From contig CAUYUJ010012669.1 in NCBI GenBank assembly GCA_963575745.1, positions 156,501-220,500 of the forward strand: DNA of 64,000 nucleotides, written 5' to 3'. Below the pieces are notes generated by a model, which ran no database searches, was not told the DNA's origin, and worked only from the letters and a program-made list of their open reading frames with translations. Of this stretch, positions 11,124 to 22,015 are shown in pieces; position 1 is the first letter of the stretch, and the number at the start of each line of letters is the position of its first letter. The translations under genes and the position numbers were made by a program. Origin of the DNA: Prorocentrum cordatum. Taxonomy: Eukaryota > Sar > Dinophyceae > Prorocentrales > Prorocentraceae.

Positions 11124-11539
11124 AAGCGGCGGCCGAGCTGGATGCAGTGCATGCGCCGTCGTCCCTCAGCAGTTTGCCGCGTGCTGCCGCAAATGCCGCA
11201 AACGCGGGCTATCGCATGGCTAGCAGCTTCGGAGCGGTGACCGGACCCGATGCCATGCCAGCGTCGCCGTCCCGGAGGCGCCTGCGGTTGGGCTCGCGAA
11301 GCTCGCTGACGAAGGGCCAAGAGTCGCCGATGCGCAGCAGCCGCTCCTCCCTGGTTCGCGATTTCTCGCGGCACTCCCTCCAGGCGACCTTTCCCTACCT
11401 CGAGGTCAGCAGCTGGAGAGGCTCGGTCCTGCACAGCCCCCACCCCTCGGCGACGGCCTTGAGTGCCACGCACTGGCTGTTGCCCACGCAGCAGCACCCG
11501 CTGGAAGAGCAAGGGCCGACAGACGAGCCAGAGGACCCT
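11124..11539 (+). CDS. Putative exon, Ser-rich
   Basis: From a 3' splice-site-like GGGTTCCCCAG the frame reads AAAELDAVHAPSSLSSLPRA, ANAANAGYRMASSFGAVTG, MPASPSRRRLRLGSRSSLTK and SSRSSLVRDFSRHSLQ. It continues to PTDEPEDP, where an inverted-repeat element starts. The composition is clearly unlike the neighbouring repeats and unlike a frame-neutral GC-rich shadow. A Ser/Arg-rich, probably disordered protein with several possible phosphorylation sites is likely. No domain is recognised. It may continue the C2 gene upstream. Confidence 0.5.
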
Positions 11540-11716
11540 AGGCCTCCCAGATGGGGTCCGAGTAGATGGGGTCGGCGGATCACGCAGCATCGCCGATTCA
11601 TCTGTGATGCGGATCGATGTGGAGCACGATTTTCTATGCGCCGACGGCCCCGACGCATCGTCGATGCGGCGCGATCCCCCGACCTTCTATCTGCTCGGAC
11701 CCCCATCTGGGAGGCC
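11540..11716. mobile_element. RF4 TIR element between exon candidates
   Basis: The left end is AGGCCTCCCAGATGGGGTCC and the right end is the inverted GGACCCCCATCTGGGAGGCC; the core holds ATCGCCGATTCATC-type hairpins. The element lies between two exon candidates read in the same frame, so it may be spliced out. Copies are at 11,957-12,163 and 26,676-26,907. Confidence 0.7.
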
Positions 11717-11956
11717 TGTGAGGACGGCGCGGCCGCGGGCGACAGGTTGTCGCGCACCCTCGGCCTTGCTTGCCAGGTGCCCTCACTGACCGAGGTCGAC
11801 ATCATCCTGGGGCTGCCGTCCCCGAAGCACGCCGCTGGCAGCCGCCTGGCGGCCTTCATCCACGACGACAGCCTGAGCGAGGGCGAGACGGACGAAGGGC
11901 GCGCGCAGACGTGGCCGTTGGCGCAGACGTGCGGCCAGGCGTCGCCGAGGCTCCGG
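11717..11956 (+). CDS. Putative exon after the RF4 element
   Basis: The frame reads EACEDGAAAGDRLSRTLGL, then CQVPSLTEVDIILGLPSPKH and AAFIHDDSLSEGETDEG. CCTTGCTTGCCAG just before GTGCCCTC could be a 3' splice site, in which case the exon starts at about 11,776. It is in the same frame as the exon candidate upstream of the RF4 element, and the acidic DDSLSEGETDEG segment looks coding. The frame ends in the next RF4 copy. No family is recognised. Confidence 0.5.
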
Positions 11957-12163
11957 GCCTCCTAAATGGGGTCGGGGTAGATGGAGCTGGGGATTCGTGC
12001 CGCATCGCCGATGCATCGGCGATGCGGTTCGATGTGGTGCCAGATTTTCTCAATCCCGCCGTCGCCGATGCTTCGCCGACGTCGCCCGATGCATCGCCAG
12101 CGCATCGGCGATGCGCTGGGGTCTTTCGACCCCATCTACTCGGACTCCACTTCCCAGACGTGC
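11957..12163. mobile_element. RF4 TIR element, copy 2
   Basis: Left CCTAAATGGGGTCGGGGTAG, right CCCCATCTACTCGGACTCC; the core carries ATCGCCGATGCATCGGCGAT, a perfect palindrome, and further GCATCGGCGATGC repeats that could fold into a long hairpin. Confidence 0.7.
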
Positions 12164-12194
12164 GATGCCCTGATGTTGTAAGTACTGGGACCCC

Positions 12195-13240
12195 GGAGGT
12201 CCCGCCTCACAGGGCTGATTCTTCATCCCGAGTGGTGTGTTGACGGTCCTGGGGCCAGGCGAGGACCCCCAGAGCTCGAAAATCATTAAAAACCTCCCGC
12301 CACTTGAGCGACGCAGAAGAGCGGGCCGAGCACACAGCCACGAATTTCGGCCACGCTCGCAGGACAGAGCGTGCGGGCTGCGTGGATGGACAGCTCGGAC
12401 TTGTCTAGCCGCTGCCTCAGATCTGGGCGTTGCAGTTATCTCGCCCTGGGCGTTTTCGCCTGGTTTCGGGCCCGGGGCCCGCGCAGATCGATCCAGCTTG
12501 AAAGAATTGCGCAGATTGACATCGACTACATACGGCTCCAGTCGTGACTTTCTGCTAGGCCGTGCCGTTGGCTGCGAGGGGTCGCCGGCCAGAAAGGGGC
12601 GGCCGTCGCGCCTCTGAAAGCATCCCACGTGAGCGACGAAAAGACACGGGTCTTGCGCACGAATGCGAGGCGGGCGGCCGCGTGGCCGTTAGTGCACGCT
12701 CGGAGGCTTAATTTTGTAGGCTGGCTCGGGGCGGAATCTCTAACGCATCTGCGCCGAGCCTCAATTCTGCCAAAGCCTACGTGGCCACCGGGGCTGGCAG
12801 CTTCGTGGGCTGGGGCGCTTTGGCGGCTGCCACTTCACGGGAGGTGACGCTCACATTCGCAGTGGCACTGTTCAAGGCCGGCTCTGTCTGCGAGGCCCCT
12901 TTTCGGGTGTTCACCTCGCCTGTTTTCCTGGCCCTTTCGCCTCTCTCCCTTAGGTCGTTGCTTTTTGCGGGCCTGGCCAGCCCTCTCTGCTTGCCTCCTC
13001 TCGCCCCGCCTGTCTGGGATTTCTATTTCGCTTGGTCGTGCTGCCGCCAAGGCGCTCGACGTTCGAGGGCGTGTAGGTTTGCGTGGTAATTCACGGAGCT
13101 TCGTATAACGCCTTGTGGGTCTCCCTCCTGCGTCCTCCTCTCCCTCCTCCTCGTCTCCCCCTGTGGCAAGCGTTTTTTGATTCTCTGGCTCGCGCCATGG
13201 CTCTAAGCAGCCGCTGCGCACGGGTGCCCGTTTGGGCAAC
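12195..13240. other. Spacer with an RF2 copy, no firm gene
   Basis: An inverted RF2 copy lies at about 12,195-12,290. From 12,780 to 13,085 one plus-strand frame is open (AYVATGAGSFVGWGALAAAT...), but it reaches the LINE border without a recognised domain. It could be part of a 5' flanking gene or chance. Confidence 0.35.
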
Positions 13241-13249
13241 CACGCTGCC

Positions 13250-13303
13250 CCTCCCTCCTCCTCCTCCTCCTCCTCCTCCTCCTCCTCCTCCTCCTCCTCC
13301 TCC
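13250..13303. repeat. (CCT)n microsatellite at LINE 5' border
   Basis: About 17-18 uninterrupted CCT triplets run straight into the spliced-leader sequence at 13,304. Confidence 0.95.
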
Positions 13304-13325
13304 TCCGTAGCCATTTTGGCTCAAG
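13304..13325 (+). other. Exact spliced-leader (SL) sequence
   Basis: T-CCGTAGCCATTTTGGCTCAA-G: all 22 positions match the dinoflagellate SL that is added to mRNA 5' ends by trans-splicing. In genomic DNA outside the SL RNA genes it marks a DNA copy of a trans-spliced mRNA. The next three bases are the ATG of the LINE first reading frame. There is no following GT donor or Sm site, so this is not an SL RNA gene. Confidence 0.95.
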
Positions 13326-14797
13326 ATGCAGGTTTCCCTTGGGAACCAAGCGGATACCGCTAGTCCGCGGCTGGCAAGACTTCCTGAAGTCTGGCATCAC
13401 TTCTGGTCCACCTCACCTGCGATCGGGTCGGGGGGTAAACGGAGGCCTTTTCCCGTTCCTGTCGGCCCGATCGCCACCAGCTTCGAAGCCATGGGCCCCG
13501 CGAGGGATGGCACGCATGTGGGCGATGGCTGTGCTGGCGGCGGCGGCGGCGGCAGGCAGGCCAGCAGCTCCTCGCCTGACACGGTGGGCAGCAGGAGTAC
13601 CTCCCGCAGCGAGCATCGCCGTCGCGGCGAGCGTCGTCGGGAGCGACGCCAGCAGGCCGCAGCCAGTGAGGAGGCCACGCCTCGGCCTCGTCGCCAGCAC
13701 GACGCCCGCCTATCTGGCTGGGATGTGGTGCCCCCTGCCCCGCCACACGACGCCCATAGAGGAGCCGCCGCTGGACCCCTGCGCGGCATGGTGCTTTCCG
13801 AGGGCGACGTCGCGGCACTCGAGCTCATGCCGACCTTCGCATCGCAGTCGACCCCGCCGCACGGCGAGCAGGACGCCTGGGCGGCAGCGGCTGCACAGCG
13901 ATTCGGCCCGCCGCCAGCGGCTGGGGGAGCTCCTGCCGCCGCCTCTGGCACGGCGACCCTCTCCAGCATGCTGGCCAACATGGAGCGCCGCCTCGGCTCG
14001 CAGATCCAGTCAACTACAAACAACCTCTCGCAGATCTTCCAGTCGACCCAGCAGGAGTTCGCCCAGGCCGTCGACGCCCGCTTCGCCTGGGCAGCATGGA
14101 GCAACGGATGGCAGACTTCGGCCGCCTCCGCCAGGAGATGGTCGACCTCCGTGCTGAGATGGGCGTCGTGGCGTCGGCCACCCCGCAGGCCCCGATGCTG
14201 GAGACGGGCTGGTCGAGGCCCATCGACCCCACCATCCTGTCCATCGTGGTGCGCGCGAACGTCCCGAAGGGGGCGGTCGCGCAGGCGCTGCAGCAGCTCC
14301 TGGTGGACGCCGACCTGCACAACCTCACCCCTGAGGCGACAAGGCTGGAGGGCGAGGAGATGGGGAGGCACTTCAAGCTCCGCTGCATGGGAGCCGCGGG
14401 CCTGGCCTCGCGGCGCGTGGGGAAGCTCGTGGGCCTTCTGCGCACAGGCCCCTCCGCGTGGCGGGAGTTCGCCGCCGTGCTGCCGAACGGACCGAGCGTC
14501 CCCCTCAGCGTGGGCCGCGACCGCAACCAGTCCCAGATCTCCCACGAGATCTACCTCAAGCGCATCAAGGCCGCCCTTCAGGAGAAGATCGAGGCACGTC
14601 TCTTCGCCGACAAGGAGGCCAACGCCATCACGGTCAAGTGGCGCCAGCTGCTCAAGCTCTCCATCCCGTCCCCAGGTGCCACACCGACCGTCTCGTGGAA
14701 CATGGTGGCTGTGCGTGCGATCGACCAGACGCAGGAGGCCCTGCAGGCGGTGGTGGATCGCGTCTTGGAGCCCGAGGCGCAGCAGTGGACGCTTTGA
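13326..14797 (+). pseudogene. LINE ORF1 protein, one frameshift
   Basis: Starts at the ATG touching the SL. The N-terminal half is Ala/Arg/Pro/Ser-rich and probably disordered. A helical segment with coiled-coil character follows (MLANMERRLGSQIQSTTNNL, then SQIFQSTQQEFAQAVDARF). Around 14,085-14,095 the frame shifts and continues as MEQRMADFGRLRQEMVDLRA, so the coiled coil is bridged by the shift. A conserved-looking globular part follows: WSRPIDPTILSIVVRANVPK...GRHFKLRCMG...AWREFAAVLPNG...YLKRIKAALQEKIEARLF, ending EPEAQQWTL*. ORF1 proteins of LINEs bind the element RNA and act as chaperones; that role is inferred from position and the coiled coil, as no RRM or zinc knuckle is obvious. Confidence 0.7.
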
Positions 14798-14825
14798 CAC
14801 TCTCTCGCGCGCCTGGGGAGGCGAT

Positions 14826-17800
14826 GGGGATGGTGTGCATCTGGGGACCTGGAACTGCCGTGCTCTCAAGCAGCCTGGGAAGAATGCCACCAAGAAGATC
14901 AAGAAGAAACTTGCGTATATTCAGCGATATTGGAAGGGGCCAATGATGCTGGCGCTGCAGGAGACGCATGCTTCCGAGTACAGCATGCAGGTGCTTCTGG
15001 AGCGATTGGTAAACCGCTCTGCTGCTTCTCCTCGTGCATGCCAGGAGGCCGAGAAGACGCAGGAGGGGTAGCCACGGTGGTGCCCGCCACTGCTGACGGC
15101 TACGCCTGCGATTTTGTTCCTGAGGAGATGGTCCCTGGTCGCATCCTCAGGCTCAGTGGTGAAGTTCGTCCTTCGACTCAGGGGAGTCAGCCGTGCAACT
15201 TCGTCCACTGGAACATCCACAACCACGACATTTCACCTGATCAACGGCGGCGCGTTGCAGAACGCCTTCGGCAAGACCTGGCTTGGGCGCGCCAGTGCCC
15301 CGCCACCCGCTCCACCTTCGTCGTGGGCGACTTCAACTTCGGCGACTACGACGAGACTGACAGCTTCCTGGATGACGACCAGCACCTGCAGGCCCAGGCC
15401 ACGCGGCCCAGCCGCGGCGGAGGCGGACGTGCTCAAGCGGCAGCCGCAACTGGCCAGACCGCGCGCCTGGCCCGTCACCCCGGCCAGCGGCAATGGCTGG
15501 ATGCGCTGCGGGCTGCCACGGAGATGATGCCTGGCAAGCCGACGCACTGGAACGCCGGCACGCGCACCAGCTCCTCCATCGACCGCGTGTTCGTGGGGAT
15601 CCCGCGGTGGCAGCTCTGCCAAGGCTGGCAGGCGTGCCAAGTGCGAGGCGAGGCGCGGGAGATGCACATCCGCGGGATTAGCGATCACTCCATGGTCGCT
15701 GTCTCGCTGCTGCGGCGCACGCCTGCGCGCCGACGCCCTGACACGCCAGCGGCCATCCCCCTCGCCGTGGTCCAGCGCCCGCGCTTCAAGGAGATTGTTG
15801 ACGGGTACCTGGCGATGGTCCCCATGCAGCACCAAGAGCCGCCCGACGAATACAAGTATTTCACGAGGATCCTGCAGGCGGCGGCCAAGGATGTCCAGAA
15901 CGAGATCCTCGTTGCCGAGGGCTGGTCCAAGGGCGCCTCAGCCATCATCTGGCGCCAGCTGGCGAGGGCTTTCTGGCGCCAAGACTGGAGGCTGGCGCAG
16001 CTGGTGGTGGCCCAGAACGCCTGGGCGAGTGAGCTGGTCAGGGCCTCGGAGCAGTCCCGCACGGTCGAGATCCTCGACTACGCGGAGTTCCAGAAGAGAT
16101 ACAACATCGCCCAGCGGAAGGACGCGGCGGGCAGACGCCGCGTCCTTGAGGAGGCGGCCCAGCATGAACCTGAAGAAAACCGTCGGCGTCAGCTAGTGGC
16201 CCAGCAGCGGGCTCTGAAGCGACGGGCGCGGCTCTGGGCTCCCTTCAACGCTCGGCGCTACCTCGCGTGCCTCGAGACAGATGGTGCCGAGCTGACCGAG
16301 GCCTCCGACATCAACGCAGCGCTGGGCCAACACTGGGGCAAGGTGTTCTGCCCGCCGACGCCAGCCGCGCTCACCGAGCAGAGGGCCCGAGAGCAGCCGG
16401 CCTACCTGAAGCGCTTCGGGGTCTCCGCGGTCGACTGGGACGCCCACCGCCCGCCCGCAGTGGCAACGGTGCGAGAGGCGCTCCGCCGTGCGCGCCCAGC
16501 GGCCCCTGGCCCAGACGGCCTCCCCGCCGCGGCCTGGGCTGTGGCCTCGGGCGGCGCAGAGGCTCTCCACCATTCCCTGGTGCGGATGCTGGATGGCTTG
16601 CCCATGCGCTCGGACTACAGACACGCGATCAGCATCTTCCTGCCGAAGGGCTCGCTGGTGACCGACATTGTGAGCGTCTCGCGAGCCCCTGGCTGCACGC
16701 GCCCGCTGTCGTTGCGCAACACGGGGGCCAAGGCGATCAGCGCGGCCCTGAACCACCCTCTGAAGCGGGCCGTGCAAGCGGCAGTGGCGCCCAGCCAGCG
16801 CGGCTTCATCTGTGAGCGTCACTTTCTCGAGAGCCTAATTGAGCTCGACGGTCACGCGAGAATTGCAAGCATGCGTGCTCTGAATCACCCCCCCTCTGAC
16901 CTCGCCTCGCCTCTGCTTCTTGCCTATGACTATGCGCATGCCTTCCCATCTGTGGCCCACTCGTGGCTCTGGGCCGTCCTGACCCAGTGGGGAGCCCCAG
17001 AGGCCCTGGTGAATGCAATCCGAGCCAACTATCTTATGGCTGCTGCCGTTAGCTCCGACTGCTCTCGGGGCCTCCTCTTCCTCATCCTCGCGGGGGTCCT
17101 CCAGGGTGATCCTCTTTCTGGCAGTCTGTTCGTCCTAGCTGCTCGTCCGTTCTGCGCGGATATGGAGCGCGCCCTAGAGGCCGCCGGCACAGGAGTCGGG
17201 AGGTGGCGCGCGGACAACGCGGGGGCGGTTGCGTGGGGAAAGCCAGGCCTCAGGGAGCTCGCTAGGATTTTCAAGAACTCCGATAAATTGGCGGGGCTCG
17301 CTTTAAAACCCCGAAATGCTGTGCCACCCCTCTTTGGGCCCCGTGGTCGGATGATCTCATTGCCCCGACGTCCGGACTGCTGGCCTCCGCGTGTACATCC
17401 TGGGCTGAGTTCAAGGTCGGCCCAACGCTTGAGTACCTCGGCTGTATTGTAGGCCCCGCTGCTGAGAGAGAAGAGCAGTGGGCAGCACCTGCGGCGAAGC
17501 TTGAGCACCGCGTCGCAGCCCTGGCGCGGTCCCATGCTGACACTGCTGCCGTCGTCTCGCTCTATCACGAGCGGGCGCTCAGCGTGCTCTCGTACAAGTC
17601 ACAGTTATATGAGATCCCTCGGTCCCTCCAGCGGCGCGAGAAAGATCTGTTGACCCGAGTGTTTCGGGCCCCTGGATCCTGGCTCTCTGCCTCCTGCTTC
17701 CTCGACCTCACTCCCTCGGTGGTCCGCGGGTCCAGGGTATCCGAAGCAACGCTCTCGCCGCCAGGATGAGGACCGCCCTGTCGTTTAAAGAGTGTTGGTC

Positions 17801-18707
17801 CAGGATGCGCGGCCTCCTAGAAGCCGCTGCGTGGGGGCGCGCCCAGGGTGGCCAGCTGCACTGGCGCGGCCCCCGTGGGGCCCAGGAGCTCTGCCACTGG
17901 CCGTCCTTCTGGCGGGGGCCGGCGGTGGCGCGGTCCTTGCGGGAGGCGGCGGAAGCTAGGCCGTCCTTGGGGCGGGGCCGACGGGCGGCCCAAGAGGGGC
18001 TGGCGGCCCTCGAGGCCGAGCGTCGTGCTGCGCGGGAACGCTCCGCACCGCAGAGGGTGGGGCGATCTGGCGCTGCTGGCAAAGGCGTCCCAAGGCTCAA
18101 AGTGCAGCGCGCTCTCTTGAGAGGTATCCGTCCTGCGATTTACCTGTCTCCCCCTCGTGCCCCCTCCTCCCCTCCTCGGTCTCTCATCGCCTGCCTGCGT
18201 CTCCATCTCGTTAAGTGGTTTTCGATCCCTCTCGAGACCTCTGCGGCCTTCGACTGGGCCGCCATTAATTCGACGCTCGCCTCGGCCCCCCCCTCATGGC
18301 GGATGGCCGCCATCCGTACCTGGACAGGGGGGTGGGTCACAGACACCAGACTAAGGAATGCCGACCGAGGCTGCCTGCTCGGGTGCGAATGCGCCCGAGA
18401 TAGCCTTTCTCACTACATCGATTGCCGTCGATTTCTCTGGAATGTTGCTATGGTCTCCCGTCTCAACCTTCCTGCTTCTCTCTCTGACCGTCTTGCTCTT
18501 TCTGAATGCTCGCTGGGGCGTCTGCGTCAGATTGTCATTCTTTATCATTTCCACCGCCTGCTGCACGCGCAAAGGCGAGCCCCTGGCTCGACCGCGCCCG
18601 ACCCGCCCACCTCACTCCTCATCGCTCGCGCAGCTCGCCTCGCCACCGACTTGCCGATGGGCGAGTGGAGGCGCTCGAGCGGGCAGCGGCTGAGGGGCCA
18701 AGGGTAG
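14826..18707 (+). pseudogene. LINE ORF2: endonuclease, reverse transcriptase, CCHC tail
   Basis: EEP-type endonuclease motifs appear in order: LGTWNCRAL (about 14,840), LALQETH (about 14,950), then after a frame change near 15,015 FVVGDFNFGDYDE (about 15,320), SSSIDRVFVG (about 15,575) and ISDHSMVAVSL (about 15,675). Reverse transcriptase: AAPGPDGLPAAAW, TRPLSLRNTGAKA, motif A LLAYDYAHAFPSVAHSW (about 16,918), motif B GVLQGDPLSGSLF (about 17,092), motif C reading WRADNAGAV (about 17,200). Family members normally have x-A-D-D at motif C; here the second Asp is Asn, so the enzyme is predicted inactive. Frames change near 17,310 and 17,735. The tail has CLLGCECARDSLSHYIDC, a C-x3-C...H-x4-C knuckle usual at the end of such polyproteins. 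Confidence 0.85.
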
Positions 18708-18736
18708 CTTGACCAAGGGACCTCCGTGGACGCTCC

Positions 18737-18777
18737 GCCTCCTCCTCCTCCTCGTCCGCTCCTCCTCCTCCTTCTGA
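18737..18777. repeat. CCT-rich tract at LINE 3' border
   Basis: CTCCGCCTCCTCCTCCTCCT, then a short interruption and CTCCTCCTCCTCC. It mirrors the (CCT)n at the 5' border. Confidence 0.75.
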
Positions 18778-18779
18778 TT

Positions 18780-19655
18780 CTCTTCCTCGTCGCGCGCTCG
18801 CCTGGGCAATCATTGTCACAGGAAGCTCCTCATGCTGACTTCTGTGGGTCCCGGCGGGCAGGAGTTGTCCACTCTGGCCCGCGCCTGCAGCATGGAGCAT
18901 GTGGAGCTTCGTGGTCGTCCTCAGCTCCTCCCTCCCGGAAGAATATTGTCGTGTTTCATCCAGGACGCGAGCGTGTCTGGCCCTGACCACTGGATACTCC
19001 CAGATGCGATCGACGAGCTGGGTCGCTACCGATTTTGCTTCAAATTTCGGTATCGGTCCCGACCGCTATGCTTCAAATTCGGTCGCGACCGATTAGGAGC
19101 ATGACGTCGACCCCCAGAGGACTCGACCCTTCCCCGGGACCGGCGTTTTTTATTATCAGTCGTCTCCTGGCGGTTTTGACGCCCGGCGAGGGGCCCTAGA
19201 GACCGACCACGACGAACGACAACCCGCCTGGACTTCTTCCAGACGCGGGCCCTGCCTTGGGAGCCTGTCTGGGGGCCATGGTCGGGCCCCTCCTGGGCCC
19301 AGGAGCTGTGTATGCGCCCTCCTGGCCAAGCCAGAAGGGCGTGGCGCATACCCCCGCTGCTGGGTTCAGGATGGGGGCCAGGGAGCAGTGGATCTCCATG
19401 TCACAGATTTCGCCGCCCTGCCAGAGGCGCCACGGCCGCGCATGCCGGGCCGGCGACCCCCCGCAGCCGGCGGCCCTGCCGCGCCACCGCCCGCAGGCCG
19501 GCGGCCGCACCGCGCACGACCGCTCCCGCGCTTCGGGCGCGCCCGACGGTCTGCCGCGCGCGGCTGCGCCGGCGGCCGGGCTGGAGCCCATGGGAGGCTT
19601 TCGGGGCTCACGGAGCGGGGGTCGTCCCCAGGCATGTTCGCGTTCTTCGGCCACG
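18780..19655. other. Spacer with RF3 and RF2 copies
   Basis: RF3 at about 19,015-19,105 and an inverted RF2 at about 19,095-19,210 are followed by a GC-rich stretch (19,430-19,610) open in several frames. I see no gene. Confidence 0.45.
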
Positions 19656-19659
19656 CGCA

Positions 19660-19815
19660 GAGGGAGGCATGGGGGGAGGGGGGAAGACTTCCGAGCAGCA
19701 CCTCTGCTTCTTAGAAGGCGCGGGCCAAGCTTGTCTGCAGGTGTATGACCGGCGCCTTCCAAGTAGCAGCCTCCTTCTAGGAAGCCGTCCCCCTTCCCCC
19801 ATACCCCCTTGGGCG
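19660..19815. mobile_element. RF5 inverted-repeat element
   Basis: Left GGGGGGAAGACTTCCGAGCAGC, right CTTCTAGGAAGCC and GTCCCCCTTCCCCCATACCCC in inverted relation, with the internal GGCGCGGGCCAAGCTTGTCT and GGCGCCTTCCAAGTAGCAGC. The same layout occurs at 22,830-22,985, 32,085-32,260 and, expanded, at 31,095-31,670. Confidence 0.6.
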
Positions 19816-21860
19816 CGCCGCGAACGAAACGGTGGTCAGCCCCAGACGTGTTCGCGTTCTGAAAAGAGGGCGCGCCTTTTTTTATATATACATATATATA
19901 TTTATATATAACAAAAAACAAAAAACAAAAAAACAAACAAAAAAAAAACTGCCTCCCGGGGGCCCTCGCCGGAAAGGCAACTCGGGATGAAGAACCGGCC
20001 CCGGGGAAAGGGTCGGGGCTTCCAGGGACCGCGCACTGAAAACATCAGGCAGCGCATGTCTGGATGTGGATCTAATGAGGGCGTCGCATGTCTGGATCCA
20101 ATATCCAGACACACGTCGTTCAGATGTATTCAATTTGCGGTTCCTGGAAGTCCTGGCCCTTCCGCCAGGGCCAGTTCTTCATCCCGAATCGTTTTTTGTC
20201 GGTCCTGGGGCCTGGAGGCCGAACATAGCGAAGCACCGCCCGTCCAGATTCTTTCAAGACGCGAGCATGTCTGGTTAAGCGGCCGGCTGGGCTTCGCGGC
20301 AGGGCCGTGGCCGACCCAGGTGCGTGCTGACCTGGGTGATTGTGCGTTCCCGGGGCCCGGCGGAGGGACGCGGCGGGCCCCCCGAGCAGATCGCTAGGTA
20401 TCGGCATCGCCCAACCATATATTTTGCAAACGTTGAAGCACAATCGGTAGCGACCAGCGTCGTCGATTGCGATTGGAAAACTCCAGGTCCAGTGATCAGG
20501 GCCAGAGATGCTCGCGTCTTGAGAAAACCACGACGGGAGTTGTTCGGCCGTTTCCTCAGATCTGGGCGCTGCCTCAGATCAGCGGGCGTTCTCGCCCGGC
20601 TTCGGGCACCGTGGCCCTCACATATCGATCCAGCTCGAAAAATGAACAAGAAAGATGGGGTCTAGGACTTCCATTGTGTTTTTTGGGGGTTTGGTTTGCA
20701 ACTTCGGATCTCGTGGGCGAAAACATATATGTGTCCGCGGCCTCGCGGGCCAGGCCCCTGGGCCACGACCCTGCGGATACGGGGGCGTTCTTTCGCGAAT
20801 GTCCCATGCGGAGCGTATTCGTGCGACCATCCCCTGGATCGCGCCCCGGCATCCAGACCGCGAGGGCGCATGTACGGATACGTTCGTTGCTCGTGAAAGC
20901 ATCGGCACCACCCAAGCATACTTGGTATGGCATCGGGTTGCGCACAGACAGCCCACCCAAGTAGTCCTGGCTGGCCTCAGCAGGCCCCTCGAGTAGTCCC
21001 AGCTCGTCAAAAAGGTGCCCCCCGAGCAGTCCGGGGCGGTCTCAACACCTTGGCGCCGCCTCCAGCGCCTGGAGCGCTCCGCGCCCCAGGGTTGAGATGT
21101 TGAGACCAGCCAGACAACTCGGGGGGCCTGGTGAGGCCAGGTGGGACAACTCGGGGGGCCAGCCGGGACTACCTGGGGAGGCTGTCTGTGCGCAGCCCGA
21201 ACCCGTACCAAACCTATTCATATTCTCCCACCTGTTCTGGTTGCGAAAAAAGTCACGACGTTTTCGTTTGGTTTTTGCCATGCAGGGGGCCAACGCCAGG
21301 CCCCGGGGCCGTCAGTAAACGACCCGGAATGATAAAGCCAGTCCGGGGGAACGGGTCGAGACCTCAAGAGGTTCACGCTGTAAACAACTGATAACGTCGG
21401 GGGCCTGCGTCCCATCAGCGATCGACGTTCGATCCGTACCCTGCTACTGCCCCCCCCGCTCTGGGCGCCAGGGGCAGCAGGGCATGTGCAACAAACGCGC
21501 GGCTCCTGAGGCCAGAGTCTTACCCATGCCGCCGCTCTGAGGGTCGGGGCGCGAGCGGGGGCATGTGCAACATGTCGACCGCCCCAAGGCATCCTCGAGA
21601 TCGGCGCGCTCGCGCCCGCCGGCTTCAGCGCTCGCTCCTGGGACGCCTCGCTGGCGCCCGCGCCGACGAGCTCGCGCCAGTGGCCGCACGGGCGCGAGCG
21701 GGTCGCCGAGGGGGCGCAGACTCCGAGGGCTCGCGCGGCCAGGCCGCTCGGGGGTGGCGGGGCCTCAGCAACGGAGCGGGCGCGCCTTCTCCCGCTGCCG
21801 CTGGGGCGTGCGTGCGCCGCCGGTGGTCACGAGCGACGAACGCATCCATTCGGTGGCGTC
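19816..21860. other. Repeat-rich spacer, no firm gene
   Basis: Contains an A/T microsatellite (about 19,878-19,950), RF2 copies at about 19,940-20,040, 20,140-20,230 and 21,245-21,400, an RF3-like piece at about 20,395-20,490, and a GC-rich stretch at 21,555-21,835 whose open frames are not convincing. Confidence 0.45.
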
Positions 21861-21869
21861 AGAGGAGGG

Positions 21870-22015
21870 AAAGGTACGCTTACCGCCACCCTTCCCTCGT
21901 TTTCTCCTTTTTGGGCCCTCTTGGGAGGTCCGCGTCGCCACCACTGATTCGCTTCGAAATCCTGGTCAGAACGCACCTCGGGAGAGGCCCAGGGAGTGGC
22001 GGTATCGTTTTTTTT
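21870..22015. mobile_element. RF1 element
   Basis: AAAGGTACGCTTACCGCCAC at the left, TTTTGGGCCCTCTTGGGAGG and CCACTGATTCGCTTCGAAAT in the middle, GGAGTGGCGGTATCG at the right. The ends are inverted repeats of a (G)GTAC-ATACCGCTACC type shared by the whole RF1 family. Confidence 0.6.

Larger units (their letters stand above)
13304..18737 (+). mobile_element. SL-headed non-LTR retrotransposon (LINE)
   Basis: The order is SL, ORF1, EEP endonuclease, reverse transcriptase, then a Cys/His tail. It begins exactly at the SL after (CCT)n and ends after the last stop (18,705), close to another CCT-rich tract (18,737-18,777), which suggests insertion into a CCT microsatellite. At least four frame changes and a damaged catalytic motif indicate a dead copy, unless some are sequencing errors. 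No target-site duplication could be told apart from the microsatellite. Confidence 0.85.

Noticed and set aside
13304-13325. SL RNA gene
   Set aside because: The SL is followed at once by the LINE ATG and frame, with no GT donor or Sm-site RNA body.
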